Counted from the stretch's first letter, positions 35,790 to 46,464 are shown. The stretch: DNA of 64,000 nt from Ascochyta rabiei (GCF_004011695.2 NC_082411.1:1410001-1474000), one strand, 5' to 3'. Notes: a model not told the origin generated them from the letters alone. Numbers and translations: made by a program.

Positions 35790-36979
35790 CAGAGGCAGCT
35801 CGCTGAGCGCATCACCTCGCCATCACTCACCGACCACTCACTGACCACTCACTGACCAACAATGACAGCAGAGAAATTGGTGCAAAGCGTCTAGTGCCAA
35901 TGACTTCATGACCATCTCAATGAGGAATTGGATCTTGCAGGCATCGAAAAGCTGGACAATGACATGCGCATCGCAGGCGTTGGGACATGGCAAAGAGCAG
36001 CACGAGCCAATCACAGCAGCAGCAGCATGCCTGCCGGAGCTGCAGAGTGGCCCGGGCGTCTGCGCGAACGCGTGGTGGCCAGGATGCGTCGCTCTCTGCC
36101 GAGTCCGCGTCCGTGTTTGTTGTGACGTCGGTCTGACACGGTCGAGTTGACGCGAGTTTGGACTCTTTGGAGCTCTAGCGCTCCCGTGCCGACCGATGCG
36201 CCACCATACGCAGCTTACGTGAGCCATTCCACAGCAGCAGTCTTCTCTTCCGCGGAGCGCTGTACGTCTCATCAGCCGTCTCTCTTGCTGCCGCAAAGCC
36301 TGCAGGTACCGATGCGGCGAGCTCCCCACACCCCCATGGCCCCGTGCAACAAATTTTGCTTGTCAATATCAGACCCTGGGCTGATTGATCGCACAGCCCG
36401 TCGCACCATCATGATCCAGGTATCCGACTCCTTCCTTCACCTTGTGCGCCGTGTGCTTCTGACGGCCCAGGCAAGTGGCCCGGCGTGCTGGTTTACCTAA
36501 GCTGCGAGCATCGCTCGTCCATCCATGATGTAAGATGCGCGTATTTCTCTCACCTCTCGATTGTGTTGGCTCTCACCTCTCGATTGTGTTGGCTCTCACC
36601 TCTCGATTGTGTTGGCTCTCACGTCTCCATCGTGTTAGCTCTCACATCTCCATCGTGTTAGTTCCCCATCTCCATCGTGTTAGCTCTCACATCTCTATCG
36701 TGTTAGTTCCCCATCTCCATCGTGTTAGCGCATTGCCCATACCTAGTAGCTACCAAGTCGCGTAGTTACGAGACGATGGCGACAAACATTTATAAGAAGC
36801 TGAGCAAGCGGGCACACTTTCAATGGCGATCTGCTAGTATTCATTCCACTGTCAACCACATGTCCAGGACGCGCCTCCGTCTCTGCCGTCCCTGATCGCC
36901 TCTCAGTCCGGCGTTGAGGACTGACAGTCCGCCAACGGTCATGACGAAGCTTTCAGTAGCGCGCCTGCTTAGTGGTGCC
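35790..36979. other. intergenic, about 1.2 kb, with minisatellite
   Basis: Contains the Rds1-like promoter, direct repeats of ctcactgacc near 35838-35857, and the 23-bp minisatellite at 36547-36728. No supported gene. Confidence 0.5.
36547..36728. repeat. 23-bp minisatellite, 8 units
   Basis: Eight head-to-tail units of 22-23 bp. The first three are identical (ctctcacctctcgattgtg then ttgg), the rest diverge with two alternating variants beginning ctctcac or ttcccc and ending tcgtgttag. This graded divergence suggests recent amplification at the left end. Confidence 0.9.
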
Positions 36980-39001
36980 TCACTTTGCCCGCGACATGGG
37001 GCCCCAGTTCTCTCGCGGTGCAAGCTGATAGCGGACGTACTTGCCTCTGTCGGCATCTCTGCCCAGCGTCTCGTCAAACTTGACTGGGAACTTCGTGCCC
37101 AAGTACGAGGCTCGCCAAGTCCTCTCTGTGTCTCCCATCTCGACATCAGCGCTTTCCCCATGCTGCGCCGTCGACTCTGCCACGCTGGTGACGTCCTCCC
37201 CTGCGCCGTTGCGCTCCTCAGCATGCAGCACCGGTTTCGACATGATTGCGCGGCCTGCAGTGTGCTCCTTGAGAGGATTCGCGAGGGGCGCTTTCTGGCG
37301 GATCCATTCTGTCATAACGTGCCAGATGTCTGTCCAAGACGCATCCGTCTTGATCGACCCAGGCTTGCAGTGGCTCATTGTCACCCGGAAGCCAGCGTGT
37401 CGGAGCGCGCCGCGCAGGGCTGCAGTCGGTGGCGCAGAGCAGTGCACGACCCGGGAGACCGAGCTGGGGATGAAGAAGAACGGGTGGTGATCCACCTTCG
37501 CAGGGTCAGACTTGGGAACGAGAGGGTCAAGGACCTGCGCTCTGTTCTCCTTCTTTGGCTTGACCCCGAACGTGATCTCCTCCATAGCTGTGCGAAGCAT
37601 ACCCTCTATCCTGTCCATGGTAGGGTACGTCTCGCGATCAACCTCGTTCAGCTGCGCGAGCACTCTCTCGATGAATCCTACATTGTGCAGGGGACCACCG
37701 TACATGGGTCCGACAACGTGCGTCTTCGTCCCGCAGTGTCTGCAGTGCTCATCTGCCGAAGGACCTGCGGCGAACCCATGCTTGTAGAATGGGTCGCCGT
37801 TCTTGTTCTTTGTGACCTTGTTACGCGCGAGGAACTGCGTTGTCCACGCGCCGCAGCCGTTGTCACAAGAGTAAACAAGCATCGTCTTGCCAGCGAGGAG
37901 CTTCACGTCGTTGGGAGCTTTGCGCACTCGTACAAACACTCGGAGGTAGTAGTCAATGGAGAGAGACAGCAAAGGCTCTATCGCCATACCATAGCGTGCA
38001 GCTGACGATGCAATAGCATGAAGAACCAGCCGCAGACCTCCCTCGTGGCAGGACTCGCCCTTGAAGGGTAGGCCGCCATATTGCGAATACGTCTTCTCTA
38101 GGTAGCCATGTGACGCGAAGATGGCGGAATCTGTACAGGTGACGCAAAGCAAGCCGTCGTCGTCGATCGCCTGGATGGCCGAGTCGATGAAAGGTGCTGC
38201 TGTGCCGTACGGGTCCAGGTCAATCACGTCGTAGCCCTTCTGGTCGCAGTAGCTGTACATGTACGCTATGGCGTTACCCCTGTTGGGCTTGATGGTGTCT
38301 TCCAGCTTGTTGTGCTTTACGTTGAGCTTGATCGATTCCACGGCACTCTTCGACATGTCGTTGGACGTGATGGATGTCGCGAAAGGAATCTCTTTCGCAT
38401 AACGCAAAGCTCTCAGACCAGTTGCAGAGAGAGCGTCGAGTATGGTAAACGGTGCTCTCCACGGTGTGGGTCCTTTTGAAGTAGCTTCTTGCCCGTCGTG
38501 CGCTGGTGCTGCCTCGGCCACTTCTGCCGTGTCTCCATTCCCTGCGAGCTTTTGCTTCTTTGCAGGCGCAGCGCTGTCGTCTGCCTCGCCTTCTGCCAGC
38601 TTGCGCTTCAAGGTGGCCTCCTCGTCTCCAGCTGCCGTCTCCTCCTCCACTGCGCCTTTCCCTTGGCCCTTGTGCTTCTTGGGCCCTCTCTTCAACTGTT
38701 TCGCACGTCTATCCTGCTTCCTCTGTATCGAATCGAGCCCAAATGTTTTGATCGCAAGCACGCTCAGGTCGCGGTTAAACTGCTGAATGGGGTTGTAGAA
38801 GACCTGCTGCTTCTGTGTGTCTTCCTTGGACATGCGTGGGTCGGTCGATGTAGGTGTGTCGTGGGGTACGAGGATGTGCGCCAGTCCCTCCTTGATCGTA
38901 GTGTACTCTTTCCCCTCGTGGCTGATGTTCTGCCCTACTTCAGGTGCTGCGTCAATCGTCTTGGCTTGTGACTCAGCCATGGCAGCGTCGGTGGATGTCA
39001 T
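36980..39001 (-). CDS. TRM1: tRNA (guanine26-N2)-dimethyltransferase
   Basis: Adds two methyl groups to G26 of tRNAs using S-adenosylmethionine. 673 aa from ATG 39001; an in-frame ATG at 39106 adds 35 residues rich in Arg/Ser (MRVLGARRQLPIFSRGLWAT), a convincing mitochondrial presequence. Yeast Trm1 is made in mitochondrial and nuclear forms from alternative starts, so both may be used. Motifs: KEGLAHILVP near the start; FYNPIQQFNRDLSVLAI; a fungal insertion of about 95 charged residues; SAM-binding ILDALSATGLRALRYAKE; catalytic DVIDLDPYGTAAPFID; Zn-type Cys (CDNGCGAW, CRHCGTKTH) and GGPLHNVGF. Ends PRENWGPMSRAK. Single exon. Confidence 0.95.
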   Translation of the reverse strand: MTSTDAAMAESQAKTIDAAPEVGQNISHEGKEYTTIKEGLAHILVPHDTPTSTDPRMSKEDTQKQQVFYNPIQQFNRDLSVLAIKTFGLDSIQRKQDRRAKQLKRGPKKHKGQGKGAVEEETAAGDEEATLKRKLAEGEADDSAAPAKKQKLAGNGDTAEVAEAAPAHDGQEATSKGPTPWRAPFTILDALSATGLRALRYAKEIPFATSITSNDMSKSAVESIKLNVKHNKLEDTIKPNRGNAIAYMYSYCDQKGYDVIDLDPYGTAAPFIDSAIQAIDDDGLLCVTCTDSAIFASHGYLEKTYSQYGGLPFKGESCHEGGLRLVLHAIASSAARYGMAIEPLLSLSIDYYLRVFVRVRKAPNDVKLLAGKTMLVYSCDNGCGAWTTQFLARNKVTKNKNGDPFYKHGFAAGPSADEHCRHCGTKTHVVGPMYGGPLHNVGFIERVLAQLNEVDRETYPTMDRIEGMLRTAMEEITFGVKPKKENRAQVLDPLVPKSDPAKVDHHPFFFIPSSVSRVVHCSAPPTAALRGALRHAGFRVTMSHCKPGSIKTDASWTDIWHVMTEWIRQKAPLANPLKEHTAGRAIMSKPVLHAEERNGAGEDVTSVAESTAQHGESADVEMGDTERTWRASYLGTKFPVKFDETLGRDADRGKYVRYQLAPRENWGPMSRAK

Positions 39002-39133
39002 CTGGCGCGAGATAGGAAGGTTGCGACTGGGAGAGCAAGAGCTACGGGTAGCCCATAACCCGCGAGAAAATATTGGGAGCTGTCGGCGGGCACCCAAGAC
39101 GCGCAAAACTGGGGTGAGAGAGGCCAGCTTCGC

Positions 39134-39168
39134 CAGCTGTCAGCTATCAGCTATCAGCTATCAGCTAT
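39134..39168. repeat. (cagctat)n heptamer array, 5 units
   Basis: One cagctgt followed by four perfect cagctat units, just upstream of the longer TRM1 start. Confidence 0.85.
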
Positions 39169-39628
39169 CAGATTTCCAAGCCGTCCACCTAGGCTTCACA
39201 GGTGTGAGGTTGGCACAAGGTTCGCTGTGACTCGTATCGTGATCCCAGTTCGCGTCGCGCTCCAGAATTTTGGGTACCACGTTAAGCTTATCTTAGCGCA
39301 TCTCTCTTGCGAGGTCTGGCACTTGCATCTCGGGCTACAACACAAGCACGAGCAACACGACACCGGTTGCAGGGGGCAGCAAAGTGGTTGGTCTCATCTG
39401 ATCGTGTTCGCAGTGAGATTCAAAGTTTGCAATGTACCTCAGGACGTCTCAAAGCACATGTACCCGCCGTGAGAACGCCGAGAGGTAGGTGGTTGCCTGT
39501 TGGCTCCTAAAACAGCCTCCCCCACGACGCGAGTCTCACTGGCGACCGTAAAGTAAGCATAAGAGGCTAAGCCCCCATTCTCCTTTCCGTTCTCGTGTTG
39601 TCTCTCTCGTTGTTTCATGCCTTTCTTG

Positions 39629-39676
39629 CTGTCACACTGTCATACTGTCACACTGTCATACTGTCATACTGTCATC
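39629..39676. repeat. (ctgtcaya)n octamer array, 6 units
   Basis: Six 8-bp units alternating ctgtcaca and ctgtcata, the last ending in c. It lies 45-92 bp before ATG 39721 and so probably in the 5' leader. Confidence 0.85.
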
Positions 39677-39720
39677 CTTTGCTGCCGTCACACCGCACTG
39701 CACAGCCCTTCACCAGCACC

Positions 39721-40956
39721 ATGGGCAAGGCAGCTCCCCCACCAGAATACCGCGACGACCCAGACTCCGTCTCCCTGCACACCACGCCCGACGACTACAC
39801 GTACGACGATGCACCCGAGATATCTGACCTACCTGGCCTGCCTCCCTCGTACGCCGACAGCGAAGCCGACGCCGCCGCTCCACGAGCACCCATTCGACAC
39901 ACGCCACCACCCACCACCCGCACTGACCATGGCTCGCCGTCCTTCCGCAACGGCAAGCCTCAGGTATGCTCGACGTCGACATACATGGACGCACGCTACG
40001 ACAGCGACCCCGTCTTCCTCGAGGCCGCGCTCCACTCCTTCGCCGCGACCGCTCCAGTACCGTTGATATACATCATGGGCTCTCACAAAGAGACTACGAA
40101 GCGCGGCGACAAAAGGGAGACACACGACATCACCGACTTCCGCATCGTTCTCAACATCTCCCCCTACCTGCACCCCAACTTTTCTGCTGCAGACACCTCG
40201 ACCATGAATCTGGTCACCGCCTCCAACGGCGAGAAAACCCACCGCGGCACCATCCTCAAGAAGCGCGCGCCCGGCGTCGTACAAGACATCGAGCTCAGCA
40301 CCCCAGCACCGACTCTGACAGAGTGGTGCCACCGCTTCTGCGCCTCGACATCCGCGCTGCGCATCTTCCGCCTGCGGAAGGCCGTCACAGGGCTCGACGA
40401 AACCCATGTCCGCAACCGCTTCGAGGGGCTCATCCGCAGCACAAACTACCGGGGCCACATCAGCATCACCTTCCCGGTGGAGGACGAAAACACCGACATC
40501 TACACCTCGCACCGCGTCAACACGTGGCGCAACACAAAGTGGATCTGCTGGCTCTTCTACCTGACCTTCCTGTGGCTGTTCACCTGGCCGCTGCTGTGGG
40601 CCACGACGAAGCGCTACGCCGTCGTGCGCGCAGAGTGGCCGTTCAGCATCTCCGCCAACGGGCAGAAGGTCTACACCACCGTCTCCGAGGAGCAGTACCT
40701 TGACCGCTGGAGCACGGCCATTCGACGACTCGCGCTGGACAGGTACCAGGGCGAGGCGAGCGAGGAGATGATGCGGGGCGTTATCGATCGTCCTGCTGAT
40801 CCGCCCATGCCGGGAACAGTCAGTACAGGCCATGCGGGCGTGCACAACGCGGTGGGGTTGCTATCTCAGGGCTTCCAGGTCGCGAGGGCGCTGTCGAGTG
40901 GGAGTGGGAGCGGGCTAGTAGGGGGAGCGCAGGGCGGGTGGGGGCATGATAGTTAG
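39721..40956 (+). CDS. conserved fungal membrane-associated protein, function unknown
   Basis: 411 aa from ATG 39721 (MGKAAPPPEYRDDPDSVS). The frame runs 42 codons further upstream but that part is the octamer repeat. N-terminal 130 residues are acidic and Pro-rich with DLPGLPPSYADSE, a PPSY motif that could recruit WW-domain ubiquitin ligases. The middle folds as a compact domain (IYIMGSHKETTKRG...DFRIVLNISPYL). A hydrophobic hairpin follows (WICWLFYLTFLWLFTWPLLW), then a conserved YAVVRAEWPFSI. The C terminus is Gly/Ser-rich. Homologues in ascomycetes are often labelled ABC transporter protein, but there is no ATP-binding cassette here, so that label is not justified. Probably a membrane-anchored trafficking or quality-control factor; this is inference. 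Confidence 0.8.
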   Translation: MGKAAPPPEYRDDPDSVSLHTTPDDYTYDDAPEISDLPGLPPSYADSEADAAAPRAPIRHTPPPTTRTDHGSPSFRNGKPQVCSTSTYMDARYDSDPVFLEAALHSFAATAPVPLIYIMGSHKETTKRGDKRETHDITDFRIVLNISPYLHPNFSAADTSTMNLVTASNGEKTHRGTILKKRAPGVVQDIELSTPAPTLTEWCHRFCASTSALRIFRLRKAVTGLDETHVRNRFEGLIRSTNYRGHISITFPVEDENTDIYTSHRVNTWRNTKWICWLFYLTFLWLFTWPLLWATTKRYAVVRAEWPFSISANGQKVYTTVSEEQYLDRWSTAIRRLALDRYQGEASEEMMRGVIDRPADPPMPGTVSTGHAGVHNAVGLLSQGFQVARALSSGSGSGLVGGAQGGWGHDS

Positions 40957-41346
40957 TTAGGCGAGGTGTTGTAGTTCTGCTAATTTGGTCTCGCTGGTAG
41001 CCATGTTCAATTCGATCATGTGCAACCACGGCTGCTGTGTCATTTCTTCTCCCTGCTGTATGGAATCGGTATACAACCCATCCTCTTCACAGAACTCCTC
41101 GCCTCGTGAAATCGCCGCGTCGTCGCGTGCTGGATTCTCGTATCGTTACATCCACTCCGTCACATGGAGATGAAATACCACTCAGTCAACGCTCTGCCAA
41201 CGTCTCTCGCTCTCGCTCCCTTGCATACATGTCCTTCTCAACCCTGCCGTACACACCCACTCAACCCTGCCGTACACACCCCCACTCACCTCACCGCTTC
41301 TCACCAAAACGAACATTGAACAAATAGCCAATTCACTTTTCGAGGT
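40957..41346. other. convergent intergenic, 390 bp
   Basis: Between two convergent genes. It carries a 24-25-bp direct repeat in two copies (caaccctgccgtacacaccc, about 41239-41283). No gene seen. Confidence 0.5.
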
Positions 41347-42297
41347 CTACACCCACTCCCACACCTCCTCCACGACCCACTCCACCCCAGCGCACTTGAC
41401 CGTACCGCCCACCTGCAGCGTCTGCGGCCGGAACGTCGCGGTGCAGGGCAGGAACGAGGAGCCTGTGCGCGCTGTGCGGAGCCAGGTATTTTCTTTTCCC
41501 GCAGCGGCGGTGGTGGTGGTGTCCAAGTCCAGGCCATGGCCAGCGACGGCGCTCTGGCCAGCACGATTGAACTCCCAGCGCTCCGTCGAGACACGGTCCC
41601 CATCCACGAGGAGCGCCTGGCATAGCTGACCGACGCGCAGCACGACGCCGCGGGACCGCGTGGCTGCGTTTTCGTGCCGCAGGAGGACGCTGGACTTTGA
41701 GCGTGCGCCTGCGCCTGCGCTGCGCACGCTCACGTCGACCCAACCCTCCTCGTGGTTCGCGACGCGGCCCAGCGCTGGGTGGAACGCTACTCCGCATTCC
41801 ACCGTTCGCGACGCGGACACGGCGTACATGTCGCCCTCGTCCAGCTCGGCTTCGTCGCCCGCCCGGACCCGCGAATCTACCCAGTGCGTCCACACCGAGT
41901 GCCCGACGACGCCGTACGTGGCGTGCGGCGACGCCGGCGACACCGTCGAGGACGAACGACCCGCGAACGCCCATTCCAGCCGTGCGGTCTCGCCGCGGTT
42001 AGGCAGGGCTGACTCCTGTGGGTGTTGGGGCTTGAGGTAGCGGATGTCGATGAACCATCTCCCCGGCGTGGTGAGGACGAGGGTCGAGGTGGGTTCGAAG
42101 GGGTGTGGGGGCAGCTGGAGGGGGTTGATGAGCGGGAGGCCGGGCGTGTAGGGTACGGGGGTCCCGGCCGGGAGGGGGTGCGGGAGGTGGTAGATGTATT
42201 CTCGGATCGAGATGTTGGCGCTTCCTGGTGAGGGGGGTGGGGGGCTAGAGGTCGTGGGTGGGGTGTAGGTGTAGTCTGATGGTGTTGGGTCGGCCAT
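41347..42297 (-). CDS. Hri1-like protein
   Basis: 316 aa, single exon, ATG 42297. Starts with a Pro-rich 25 residues, then ISIREYIYHLP and the strand-rich core with STLVLTTPGRWFIDIRYLKP, RLEWAFAG and SVWTHWVDSR, ending VEWVVEEVWEWV. This matches the fungal Hri1 family (yeast Hri1 binds the casein kinase Hrr25), which folds as two lipocalin-like beta barrels; its biochemical role is unknown. Trp and aromatic spacing in the two halves suggests the two barrels. Very GC-rich coding sequence gives long antisense frames, which I take as shadows. Confidence 0.7.
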   Translation of the reverse strand: MADPTPSDYTYTPPTTSSPPPPSPGSANISIREYIYHLPHPLPAGTPVPYTPGLPLINPLQLPPHPFEPTSTLVLTTPGRWFIDIRYLKPQHPQESALPNRGETARLEWAFAGRSSSTVSPASPHATYGVVGHSVWTHWVDSRVRAGDEAELDEGDMYAVSASRTVECGVAFHPALGRVANHEEGWVDVSVRSAGAGARSKSSVLLRHENAATRSRGVVLRVGQLCQALLVDGDRVSTERWEFNRAGQSAVAGHGLDLDTTTTAAAGKENTWLRTARTGSSFLPCTATFRPQTLQVGGTVKCAGVEWVVEEVWEWV

Positions 42298-42865
42298 TGT
42301 GGTGGGGTGTGGTTTTTATGAAGAGGGCGGAGGGGGAAGAGGCGGTGGGAGGGAGATTGATAGTTGGCTGGGTCCAAGAGTGCCGTGGTATGGAGTGGTG
42401 TGAGTAAGGTCTGGAGGTGAAAGCAAGTCGTCCACCGGTGTTTGGACGCTTAGTTGGGGCAATGGTGCCTTCTTCCAGATGGACCGATCGCTGGGTTCCA
42501 AGTAATGTCAACTCTCCAAGTAATGTCGGAATGTCAACTCTCCAAGTAATGTCGGAATGTCATGTCCAAGTAGTGTCAGGATGTTGAAGTGGGGTGACGG
42601 CCCCGCCCAAGTGGAACGCGTGCAAGTGGATCGTTTGGTACGACGATTCTTATCATCTCGAAGAAAAACGCGCGACAGTACAGTGACTCGGCATATGAGC
42701 GACGTTCATGGGGGCATGTTGCATTTGCAAAACTAGGTATCATTCACAAGCTGTCTTTGACAGACCTAAACGCCGCCCATGCTGGGAGTATCCATCACCA
42801 GACCCTGACTTTTGAATCCATCATAAGGCATAGCACAGAACCGAATCACCACTTCAGCGAGTAGC
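42298..42865. other. intergenic, 568 bp, with short direct repeats
   Basis: Upstream of the Hri1-like gene and downstream of eL13. At 42503-42580 the motif ccaagtaatgtc(gga) is repeated three to four times with spacer tcaactct. No gene. Confidence 0.5.
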
Positions 42866-43725
42866 TTATTTCTTCTTGTTCTCCTCCTCCTCGGCCTTGG
42901 CCGCGGCGCGAGCAGCGCGCTTGCCGACGAGGCGGGCCTCGGAGCGGGCGTCGCGGAGCTTCCTGTAGGCGTTCTCCTCGCCCTTGTAGTCGCCAATGGC
43001 GCCCTCCTCGAAGACGGGAGTGTTCTTGATGGGCAGGATGTTGCTGCGGACGACGTTCTCGCCAGACTTGGCGGCCTTGACGTCCTCGGCGGAGGCGTCA
43101 CCCTGCTTGGTCTTGCCGTTGCGGCGGGGGAACAGGATGAGGCGCTTGCGGTACTCCTGGAGGCGCTCGACGTTGGCCTTGAGGGACTCCTCGGAGAGGT
43201 TCTGGCGGCGAGGGTCGACGGAGATACCGATGGTGCGGGCGAACTTGCGGGGGATGCCAGCAGCTGGTGCGAGTTAGTGGGTGTTGAGGATGAGGAGGGT
43301 GACGAGGGACATGTGTACCCTTCAGCTCAACGAGCGAGAAACCACGGCCGGGCCTGACGCGGCGGTTGTCTATAGCAAGTCAGCAGATGCGCTGCGCCTT
43401 CGGTCCACATCCACATACACTTGACGGTAGGGCATCGCACAACGGGGCGGAGGAGGTCGACGGGGCGAGGAGCGACCTTTGCGGCCTTGGCAACACGAGC
43501 GTTGCGTCTGGACTTCTTCTTGCCAGGCTATTCGAGCGTTAACATCTGAACACAGGCGCCACTGCTCTCAGCGGAGTGAGAGGGGATTTACCTGGTCGAA
43601 GTGCACGCGGACGTAGCGTTGCCTGGGAGAGTCAGCCAAATTTGCGCAGAGAGAGACAATAGCGGCGCATACCAGTCCTTGTGGAAATGGTTCTTCTGGA
43701 TCTGCTGGTTGTGCTTGATGGCCAT
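42866..43725 (-). CDS. RPL13: 60S ribosomal protein eL13
   Basis: Five exons: 43725-43673, 43622-43592, 43527-43419, 43369-43319, 43263-42866, giving 213 aa, the usual size. Starts [20 protein letters not shown] and continues [38 protein letters not shown] and [20 protein letters not shown]; ends [10 protein letters not shown]. Structural protein of the large subunit. All four introns have GT-AG ends and keep frame, and the splice at TVKY|NRRV requires GTATGT as donor. Multiple short introns near the 5' end are typical of fungal ribosomal protein genes. A further 5'-UTR intron is possible between 43730 and 43910. Confidence 0.95.
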
Positions 43726-44236
43726 TTTTGCAGATTTCTACAAGGTCAATTAGTCGGCCGTCGTTGGATTGCGCGGGCGCTGCGTGGTGTGCGTACCTGT
43801 CGATGGACCTGTGGTTAGTACGGGCTGACGGCTGAAGTTGGAGCTTCGCGAGAGATTTTGCAGCCAGGCACGCTAGCGGTGCGTAGCGGGTCGCTTACCG
43901 CGGAGCAACCATTTCGCCGGCCTTGGCGGTGGACGTCGAGTCGTCGAAGCACCATGCTGCCATGCAACACGACGGGCGATGAATTGGAGCGTGTTCATTA
44001 TTGAATTGTGCAGCGATACGACTGCTACAGACTATGGTTGTGCGCTCTCAGGAGCCCTGCTCAAACGCTGATATCGAACAAGAGGAAGCAGAAAGGCCGG
44101 TGCGCTACAGCAGCAGCCAACAGAAGGGGATATCATACCAAACCGTGCAAAAGTCAAAACAGATCGACCCCGCCAATGCAGAGGTCGTGAAATCGTAGCT
44201 AGTAGTGGGCGTCCTGCGACAGTGATCAGGACCGAG
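43726..44236. other. intergenic, 511 bp
   Basis: eL13 promoter and leader. Sequences upstream of the ATG (acceptor-like TTGTAG at 43739 on the minus strand) suggest a leader intron. No other gene. Confidence 0.45.
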
Positions 44237-45781
44237 TTAGTCTCGCAAGCCTCCGATGCCTAGACCTACGCCGTTATCAACGCGTGCCCGCTTCTGCGGA
44301 CTGGCGTGGTGACCTGCAGACCCCGGCCGGCGCTTCTCCAGCTCGCTCGGGCGTGTGGAGCTGTGGCCCTTCTTTACGTGGCCGAAGATCTTGCTCTGCA
44401 CGAGATTCGACGAGGGCGGTGCATGCATGGCCTTGGGTGTGGTCGCTTCGCGAAGCATGCTGGCGGCCATCTGACTGGCTTGAGACTCGTTGACCTCGCC
44501 GCCTTCTCGGTCGGTGCAGGCCTCTTCCTCGTCTATGCTGGAGGCTGTGATGGTCGAGTTGGAGCTCTGTCGGCGCTCATGCACAGTCTTCTGCTGGTAG
44601 TGAGCAGGTGGCGCCGATTGGGGAATGGCTGTAGGCATGTAGCTGGGCGGGGTGCGCGGTGGCCTAGCATAGGGATGCGATCGCCTGTTGGGGGTATTGG
44701 GGAGGGAAGACATGGACTGCGCACCTCTGTGGTGCCCTCGAGACCTCGGTGCGTGTGTGGCGGTCCTTGGCGTGGCAGGCGCTGTGGTGGTGTCCTGGCT
44801 CAACATCTTGTCGGCGAGGAGGAGCGCCTCGAAGTTGTTCTGTCCTCGCATGTTGTCGTGGGAGAGTGGGGTGCGATGCATGCGCCTGGGCGTGGGTTGG
44901 CGGGGCGTGCCAAAGACGGAGCGCGGAGAAGCATGCTCGCTCATGTGCTCGAGAAAGGGGGCCATGTGGTCTCTGTTCTTGCGGATCCTGGTCTTGAGGC
45001 GGTCGTTCTCTTCTATCAGACTGGCCAGCTCGCCCTCGCGGTGCTCGGTCAGGCGCTTCTGCTGCTCGAACCAGTCGCGGAGCTGCTCGTTCTCGGCCCG
45101 CAGGATCTGGTTCTGGCGGCTCATCTCGGCGATGACGATGGCGTTGGCAGCGTTGGCAGCGGTGGCAGTCTCGGCGTAGCTTTGTTCGGGCGGGGCAGCG
45201 GCCTGGCGGCGGTGGTCTTCGGCCTGCTGCAGGACATCCAGCTCCCTCTGGGCCATGGCCAGCTCGACGGCCATGCGACTGGCGGCCTCCTGGCTCTCCA
45301 TGACGGCCATGCTGTGCTGCAGCTTGTAGTGGGCAGCGGAGAGCCTGACGTCGCGCAGGGCGTTGACGAGGCTGTCGACCATGGAGCGAAGCTTGTCGGC
45401 GGAGGCATTGTTGACCTGGTCGGGGGCGTACAAGACGGCGGCGGCGGCGTCGACGAGGGCGGCGGTCTGGCTGTGGAGAGGGGCGGTGGGCGGCGTCGAG
45501 GTGAGCTGGGGCGTGGCTGGGGTTGGGGTGCGGAGCGGGGCCGGGCGCGCGGTGGGGAGCTGTGACGAGGGCGCGGTGGGGAGCTGTGACGAGGGCGCGG
45601 TGGGGAGCTGTGACGAGGGCGCGGTGGGGAGCTGTGACGAGGGCGCGGTGGGGAGCTGTGACGAGGGCGGCGGCGGCGTGGTGGAGGTGGAGATGGAGGG
45701 GGAGGTGGAGGGGGAGCGCGACTTGAGCTGGGGCGTCTCGTGTCGCGGCTCCTCGGTCGTCGGCAGCAGCGCGGGGTCCAT
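44237..45781 (-). CDS. coiled-coil protein with PSSQLPTA repeats, function unknown
   Basis: 514 aa, single exon, ATG 45781. I do not recognise a named family. Residues 1-85 are Ser/Thr/Pro-rich and contain five near-perfect 8-residue repeats (SSQLPTAP). Residues 105-275 are helical with a strong coiled coil (EMSRQNQILRAENEQLRDWF; LIEENDRLKTRIRKNRDHM). The C-terminal half is disordered and basic with TPRRMHRTPLS, possible kinase sites (S/T-P), and KKRRPGS/QKRARV-like nuclear signals near the end. A cytoskeletal or spindle-pole role would fit such a protein but nothing in the sequence proves it. The promoter is shared with the LRR gene and holds a heptamer array. Confidence 0.7.
   Translation of the reverse strand: MDPALLPTTEEPRHETPQLKSRSPSTSPSISTSTTPPPPSSQLPTAPSSQLPTAPSSQLPTAPSSQLPTAPSSQLPTARPAPLRTPTPATPQLTSTPPTAPLHSQTAALVDAAAAVLYAPDQVNNASADKLRSMVDSLVNALRDVRLSAAHYKLQHSMAVMESQEAASRMAVELAMAQRELDVLQQAEDHRRQAAAPPEQSYAETATAANAANAIVIAEMSRQNQILRAENEQLRDWFEQQKRLTEHREGELASLIEENDRLKTRIRKNRDHMAPFLEHMSEHASPRSVFGTPRQPTPRRMHRTPLSHDNMRGQNNFEALLLADKMLSQDTTTAPATPRTATHAPRSRGHHRGAQSMSSLPNTPNRRSHPYARPPRTPPSYMPTAIPQSAPPAHYQQKTVHERRQSSNSTITASSIDEEEACTDREGGEVNESQASQMAASMLREATTPKAMHAPPSSNLVQSKIFGHVKKGHSSTRPSELEKRRPGSAGHHASPQKRARVDNGVGLGIGGLRD
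45550..45669. repeat. 24-bp coding minisatellite, 5 units
   Basis: Five nearly perfect 24-bp units within the coiled-coil protein gene, each coding 8 residues (SSQLPTAP). The unit length is a multiple of three, so copy-number changes keep the frame. Confidence 0.95.
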
Positions 45782-46464
45782 GGCGTGGCGGGGCGGGGTG
45801 CTTGGAGGGACAGCGGGCGGTGTTGGGAGAGGGCAGGCGGTGTTGGAAGGGAGCGCGCGGCAGACGGCCTAGGATGGATTGGGCGATTGCGGTCGCGTTG
45901 GCGGCGCGTGGCGCGTGGCGCGGGCAAGTGTCGCGAAAGCTGTGCGACCGTGACGCGCGCAGCACGGAGAGAGGGCAGGCGGCGGTCGTGGTCGTGGTGG
46001 TGGTGGTGGTGGTGGGCGAGGTGGGGAGGACGCTGGGCAGCCGGGGCGTGCGCGGTCGAGCGGTCGAGCGGTCGAGCGGTGGAGCGGTGTCGTTGGCGCA
46101 GCTGCCGTCCCCACTTGTGCGGACGCCCCGTCGCCCAAGCAACGGGCGGGCGCAGTGACGCATGTCGAGCCCAGCGCTGGAAATTGTCCAACAAGGGCGA
46201 GAGGCCCAGTGTCCCTGCGCGGTGCTGCCACAGCTGCCAGCAGGAGTCGGTTCACGGATTACGGATTACGGATTACGGATTACGGATCACGCATCACGCA
46301 TCACGCATCACGCATCACGCATCACGCATCACGCATCACGCATCACGCATCACGCATCACGCATCACGCATCACTGATCGCGGATGACGGATCGCAGATG
46401 ACGGATAGCTGCATGAAGTGCATCGACCGCGACGTTGCCCGCTGAAGCCGCGCCCGTCGTGGCC
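45782..46464. promoter_or_regulatory. divergent promoter region with heptamer array
   Basis: 683 bp between two divergent genes. Includes a (tgg)n run near 45990-46015, a gagcggtc repeat near 46056-46085, and the heptamer array at 46254-46407, which ends 57 bp before the LRR gene ATG and may be transcribed. Confidence 0.5.
46254..46407. repeat. 7-bp tandem array, 22 units in three blocks
   Basis: Five acggat(t/c) units, then twelve perfect acgcatc units (46289-46372), then five degenerate units (actgatc, gcggatg, acggatc, gcagatg, acggata). The phase is kept throughout, so all 22 derive from one heptamer lineage. Confidence 0.95.

Larger units (their letters stand above)
39107..39720. other. 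divergent promoter region with short tandem arrays
   Basis: About 0.6 kb between TRM1 (minus) and a plus-strand gene. It holds a 7-bp array (39134-39168) near TRM1 and an 8-bp array (39629-39676) in the leader of the plus gene. Confidence 0.5.
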